This document shows, one piece after another, positions 58,924 to 64,000 of a DNA stretch of 64,000 bases. Position numbers and translations under genes: made by a program. The notes under the pieces are model-generated. The model was not told the DNA's origin and did not search any database. It saw nothing but the letters and a program-made list of their open reading frames with translations. The number at the start of each line of letters is the position of its first letter. Within the stretch, counting starts at the first letter, position 1. The stretch is from Parapristionchus giblindavisi (lineage: Eukaryota; Nematoda; Chromadorea; Rhabditida; Diplogasteridae), in the NCBI GenBank assembly GCA_943737045.1, contig CALSFV010000031.1:868001-932000 (forward strand), written 5' to 3'.

Positions 58924-60060
58924 TAAAGGTGAAATGAAGTATAATAGTAAAACTGAAATTGAAATATGTAAACTGTCTCTTCATAACTCATAGAGAACAT
59001 AGAATAAAGATAAGAGAATAGATAAAATATTGAATGAAAAGGCACATTGAATAGGATAGATTGATCAATCTGAAATGTTCTCATGAAATGACCTTATCAT
59101 CTTATCTTTATATATGCATTGATACATCTGGTTCTCGAACCATATTATAAGTGAGAGTGAAATGTTATGATCTTCTTCATCTATCAATAGACCTGTTCAA
59201 TTGTTTGGAGAAGATAAAGATGAATTTAAAATGACCCATATAGGTGAACTATTCTTTTCATTGAATTCACATTCTTAACCAGATACGAAGAAAACAGTAA
59301 AGGTAAAGATACAACCCGTTATTCAAGGCACACGAAGTCCTGCGGGTGATCACTGCTAGGCCAGTGATCTTTCAAGCCAATTCAGTCAGTCCGGAGGGCC
59401 TAATCTCTTCTTCGGACCTACTTTATCGCATGATGTAGTCATTACCAATTCCCCTTTCGAATCCAGGACAGATGGAATGATGGGGCGCGCCATAGACCAC
59501 TACACCACTTAGCCTCATAAAGATAAACAGTAAAGATAGATAAATAGGTAGTATGGTCATAGACACAGATTCATTTTATTTTTTAGATCTCATTGTCATG
59601 TACAAAACATTTCCGCGAAGAAATTTTTTTTCTTTTTTTTACGATACCATTTCAGTCGGACACAAATCAAGCGATAAAGATATCAACTTTTATAAATTTA
59701 ACACACCGCACTTCGGTACATGTGTCACCTTTCACTTATTTTTCTAAACAGTGATTATCATCACATTTTATTCTGATCATATTCATTTTTCGTGTGTCGC
59801 TGCATTCGTATGCATGTAGATAAAATATAAAATAATTCATCTTCATCATCAAGTATCTTCCTCTTCAAGTAATTCATCTTTATACTTATAAATATTTTTG
59901 TGACACAATTATGCCTTGCTCTTACACGCTGCGGTTACGCGTCACGGTTCATCTTACTGTATCCAATTTCGTACAACCTTTTGGTCTGGTCACTTGACCG
60001 GTCACTCTCGATTTTTGTTTTTTTTCTCCAGTTGCTTATTGACTTACTAAGTTGATTCAG
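58924..60060. other. Intergenic region between divergent genes
   Basis: This stretch must hold the promoters of both the secreted acidic protein gene (-) and the germ cell-less-like gene (+). AT-rich with many GATA/TATC words near 58990-59120. A repeat-like GC-richer block lies at about 59310-59520 and includes the tRNA-like sequence at 59449. Confidence 0.4.
59449..59520 (-). repeat. tRNA-like sequence (A and B boxes)
   Basis: On the minus strand AAGTGGTGTAGTGGTCTATGG is an A box, and GGATTCGAAAG, some 35 bases later, is B-box-like. The stems do not pair well, so it is not a working tRNA. Confidence 0.45.
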
Positions 60061-63000
60061 ATGGGTAATGGACAAACGAAGGTTGATCCGCCTGAGACAT
60101 CAAAATCAGTGCAATTTCATAAACGAAAAAGAAAGAATGATGAGTCTCCAGATGAAGTCGTCGACCCTACCGCACCTAAAGTAGTCAAGCTAGAAACTGC
60201 TAAATACGTCTATGAAAAGTTGTTTGTTCAGGTAATAATGTTAAATGATCGTAGTCGTGATTAGAATATTGTTCAGGGCGAAGATTCGGATATAATCCTG
60301 TGCGCGATGGATCATCAATGGAAACTTCACAGGTTCTACCTCAAGCAGGTATTCATTTCTCTCGTTGTCAATTGTAAGTCAGTATTGTCCGACTATTGTA
60401 TTTTAAAAGAATATTAGGTCTACTCATAAGTTTCGTTATACATGTTTGATTCTTCATATTTTCGCTGATACGATAGATCTATATTTGACTACTTATTATT
60501 GAAGTTCATCATTGTCTCTATTACGAACTTATCGTCGACCAACTTATCAATCTTTTCCAGTGTGAATATTTCGCTGCTTTACTGAATGGAGAATGGTCAG
60601 ACTCTCATGATAGTGTCTTTGAGCTCCATATTCCAGATGAGAATGTCACTGTAGAAGGTAGAGTCATTCACTATACTTTATCTCTTCTTCCAACACATTA
60701 GTTGCAAAATACGTTTTTTTTCTTCCATTATCAATCAGACCTTTTACAAAAATTTATTTTGTCTATTGCATTATGGTTGTAGTTGTTTTAAGAATGATAT
60801 TTATGAGAGCATGTCTGAGGGAATTGACATTCTGACCGGGGGTGGTGACATAGCGAAAAATAAATATTTTTGTTTGATGTGGAATAAAATAGTACACTAC
60901 CAGGTGACCTCAGCCACACATATGAGAAAGTTTGATTTTGTGTCTGAAGGTTGCGAAAATGTTCATTTGGTCGAAAAAAATTATTTCGGTTCCCAAGCAT
61001 CCGATCGACTCAGGAGTGGTACCAATCGATTCCTCGAGCGAATACAAGCAACTTTTACTTCGATTGCTTTTTAGTCAGGACTTCGAAGAATCGAGTTATT
61101 ACGAAAACAAACTTTTGAACGTTAATTTCTCTGCGACGGTTCTCTAGGAGGAAGAAATTAAATTTGCTTAAATCGTTCTACACTTAATTACCTACCTTAT
61201 ATTTAAATATGAAGGCAAACAAACCTGGTCAAATTTGGATACGAAAGCAAAATATGACAGTAACTCGGTAAAAAAGTCACTTCACGATCCTTAGTGTGCT
61301 TGTCATACTGTAGACACCAGTCTCTTTTCACGGCTCTATGCCCGGACTCCCCCTATAGTTTTAATTTATTTCGTTTTTACATGTTTTTTACTTAAAATTA
61401 AAACACACAATAGGGGGAAAACATTTAAAAACAGAATAAATTGAGCAAAAATAAACCAATTAATGGGGCCGGGTATAGAGCCGTGAATAAGACAATATGC
61501 TCTGGCGTTTGAATCCATGCATGATTCAAGTAAAATTCGTGCAATTAATGACATGATCTAGCATGGAAAATACTCGAATCATGCATGGGTTATCCGTGAT
61601 CATGCGTGGATTTTGAGGCTCCATGCAAGATCACGGAAAATCTATACACGATCACGAAGAATCCATGTATGATATCGAACCGTGGATATCCCGTGTATGA
61701 TCATGCATGATTATACTCGTATCCGTGATCATGTATGGATTTCAACACCAGAGTGACAAGGCACCAAAATAACATCGTGAAGTAGTCTTCGACTGAGACA
61801 CTGTCATATTTTGCGTTCAAATACAAACTTGACCTCTTTTGTTGGTCTTCATATTTTAATATAAGGTTTGGTATTAGATGTAGAACGTTTTAAGCATATT
61901 TAATTCTTCTTTCTTTAAAAAGGTTCTATAGCAATTGGTGCTCTGTCATATTTTCTTATTCACAGCTCTATACCCGGCACCATTAATTGGTTTATTCTTG
62001 CTCAATTTATTCCGTTTTTAAATGTTTTCCCCCTAGTGTGTGTTTTAATTTTAAGTAAAAAAACATGTAAAAACGAAATAAATTAAACCTATAGGGAGAG
62101 TCCGGGCATAGAGCCGTGAAAAGAGACAGGTGTCTACAGTATGACAAGCGCACTAAGGATCGTGAAGTGACTTTTTTACCGAGTTGCTGTCATATTTTGC
62201 TTTCGTAACCAAATTTGACCAGGTTTGTTTGCCTTCATATTTAAATATAAGGTAGGTAATTAAGTGTAGAACGATTTAAGCAAATTTAATTTCTTCCTCC
62301 TAGAGAACCGTCGTATAGAAATTAACGTTCAAAAGTTTGTTTTCGTAATAACTCGATTCTTCGAAGTCCTGACTAAAAAGCGATCGCAGTAAAAGTTGCT
62401 TGTATTCGCTCGAGGAATCGATTGGTACCACTCCCGAGTCGATCGGATGCTTGGGAACCGAAATAATTTTTTCGACCAAATGAACATTTTCGCTTACAGT
62501 AACCTTCAGACACAAAATCAAACTTTCTCATATGTGTGGTTGAGGTCACCTGGCAGTGTACTATTTCATTCCACATCAAACAAAAATATTTATTTTTCGC
62601 TATGTCACCTCATATGTGAGTTCCCTCAGACAGGCTCTCTTATAGGTCTGCATATTGTATTGGGTTCTCTCTATGATAATGAGATTGTACTACAATCTGA
62701 TAAACTACCATCAATCATCGCTGCTTCTTCCATGCTTCAATTGGTTGGTCTATATCTTTATCTTCTTTTCAAAAGAGAACAAAATATCCAAATCTCACTA
62801 TCCGCAATCCGTAGTAATGTTATCTGTTATGGATTCTTAGGAATTAAAAATACTTCTTATTCACCTTGGTTAGATTAATGTACCGTAGGCGATTTTCCCG
62901 TATAATCTCCCACTTGTGTCGTTTTTTTCTCGTTTAGACGATACATTCGATAAAGTTGATCGACAGCCCTTACAACCTAATACAGTATCTCTTCATTTTA

Positions 63001-63955
63001 GAATGAAGTATACGATAGAGCAGTGGAAGCAATGACAGAATCAATCGATGATCATCATGCACTCGCTTTTCTCTCATGTGGATATCTTTACGAGATTGAT
63101 ACGGTATTCATTTATTGAGTTATTAATTGCTCCTTTATGTAATTTGTTACCGTAACGCTGATTAATCCTATCAGGTCAGAAACGCTGCGTTCTACTACAT
63201 TCTGTGGAATTTCTGGCGTCTTGGCAAGAAGTTGTCCTTCCTCGCCGAACTACCGTACATTTATCGATTATTGATTGATTCATTTTTTTCTATTGATTAT
63301 TTTGTAGTGAGAAGGTAATGACTCGTCTCCTCTCCACCACTGATCTACCAGTTGTTGAAGCCGAAGTTGATCTCTACAAAATTATCAAATCGGTGAGATT
63401 ATTGATTTTAGCTCTTACGTGTTTTATAGAGTTTGTGTCAGCTGGTTTGGTCCTATTTATTGTATAATATTCAATTGATTGATTTCAGTGGATATTCCTT
63501 CAGTATGCACCTGATTCGTCATCCCTTGTCCAAGAAGATTTCGATGCTGCATGTGACATGTTCTACAAATCGATCAAGGTCAAACTCTAACTTGATAATG
63601 TATTACTGAACAGGTCTATTGTAGATTTTCACTTTTTATTCGAAAAAATGTTTACAATATAGAAGTACTATAATATATTTGCATTGCAGGATGGTTCTAT
63701 CATCTCGTCTCCCATAATGTCACCTGCACTCTCTCCATCCAGTTCTCATACTCCACCATCTCTGACATTTCTAGAAGGACAGCATAATGAACTGATGCAG
63801 TCGCATGGATTGTTCCTGAAGTAAGTGTCTTAGTAGTATTCATCGAATCTTAGGATAGAATTTTGTGATTCATATACATTCAGATATTCATCCCTCTTTG
63901 CTGGTCTTCGTCTACAGAATATATTCTGCAGTACAACGGGAATCAATTTGATCAG
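60061..63955 (+). CDS. gcl: Germ cell-less-like BTB protein (GMCL1/GCL family), 3' end cut off
   Basis: Exons: 60061-60231, 60277-60348, 60561-60657, 62646-62743, 63002-63103, 63175-63254, 63308-63392, 63489-63578, 63690-63820, 63884-63955, continuing past the window. The start MGNGQT offers a possible myristoylation site, followed by a basic stretch (HKRKRK) and a BTB/POZ domain (about 60-146: GEDSDIILCAMDHQWKLHRF to SIIAASSMLQL). The helical part behind it aligns with the family: LNEVYDRAVEAMTESI, FLAELPEKVMTRLLSTTDL and AEVDLYKIIKSWIFLQY, then GLRLQNI. In flies GCL is a cullin-3 substrate adaptor at the nuclear envelope needed for primordial germ cells. Two donors (CC before GTACAT at 63254; TTG before GTTGGT at 62743) were chosen because they restore that alignment. 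The fourth exon's acceptor lies at the edge of a fold-back element. Confidence 0.88.
60802..62644. mobile_element. Fold-back element in intron 3 of the GCL-like gene
   Basis: TATGAGAGCATGTCTGAGGG on the left mirrors the right end CCCTCAGACAGGCTCTCTTA. Arms of about 0.68 kb (60802 to about 61490 and about 61960-62644) are inverted repeats at roughly 90% by eye. The centre holds a second small palindromic element (61499-61756) and a diverged direct copy of part of the right arm (about 61800-61945 against 62185-62335). No transposase frame. Confidence 0.85.
61499..61756. mobile_element. Nested MITE-like element with TCCATGCATGATC words
   Basis: GCTCTGGCGTTTGAATCCAT on the left mirrors ATGGATTTCAACACCAGAG on the right. 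The interior repeats variants of ATCCATGCATGATC and CGTGATCATG in both strands, giving many overlapping small palindromes. It lies between the two arms of the larger fold-back element. Confidence 0.65.
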
Positions 63956-64000
63956 GTTTGTTTTTCCTCATGTAAAGTATTCACGACAACTTATTGTACG

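Noticed and set aside
60766..62580. Open frames of 70-100 residues in both arms of the GCL intron palindrome
   Set aside because: Both strands of both arms read through by symmetry, there is no known domain, and the frames differ at the ends. Treated as non-coding element sequence.
62938..62988. Extra GCL exon after the TTTAG at 62937
   Set aside because: It would leave a 17-base intron and break the family alignment. Joining 62743 directly to 63002 gives the expected BTB-to-helix sequence.

Overview
The window looks like nuclear DNA of a rhabditid-type nematode. It is AT-rich. Its genes are split into small exons joined by short introns (down to 43 nt) with nematode-style TTTCAG acceptors. 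One gene encodes an SXP/RAL-2 (DUF148) protein, a nematode-restricted family. I cannot name the species. I built all gene models by hand from splice-site phase and family resemblance; in every complete model the exon lengths sum to a whole number of codons.

Layout. (1) 1-860: the 3' end of a ZIP-type zinc/iron transporter (+), followed by a degenerate copy of its last membrane exon at about 2.57 kb. (2) 4.8-17.3 kb, possibly to 19.07 kb: a 19-exon plasma-membrane-type Na+/H+ exchanger (+). Two of its introns hold 2.8-2.9 kb fold-back elements of one family in opposite orientation. (3) 19-24.8 kb: intergenic DNA with palindromic repeats. (4) 24.8-28.8 kb: an unrecognised single-span membrane protein gene (+). 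(5) 32.1-34.1 kb: a secreted SXP/RAL-2 protein (-). (6) 34.8-39.8 kb: an unrecognised protein with about seven membrane segments (-). (7) 39.8-43 kb: intergenic, with a fold-back satellite. (8) 43.1-47.1 kb: an LRRC20-like leucine-rich-repeat protein (+). (9) 47.6-49.5 kb: a secreted EF-hand protein (+) with a second, GPI-like open frame inside one intron. (10) 49.6-54.9 kb: repeats only. (11) 55-58.9 kb: two small acidic membrane or secreted protein genes in tandem (-). (12) 60.06 kb to the window edge: a germ cell-less-like BTB protein (+, 3' end cut off), with a 1.8 kb palindrome in one intron.

The genes show no sign of sharing a pathway; this is an ordinary mixed stretch of chromosome. 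The unusual aspect is the density of palindromic non-autonomous DNA elements. About twenty elements from roughly a dozen families were seen, and most of those near genes lie in introns. In several places they sit within about a dozen bases of a splice site or supply part of it. A scattered set of tRNA-like A-box/B-box sequences is also present. I found no rRNA, intact tRNA, CRISPR array or transposase gene.
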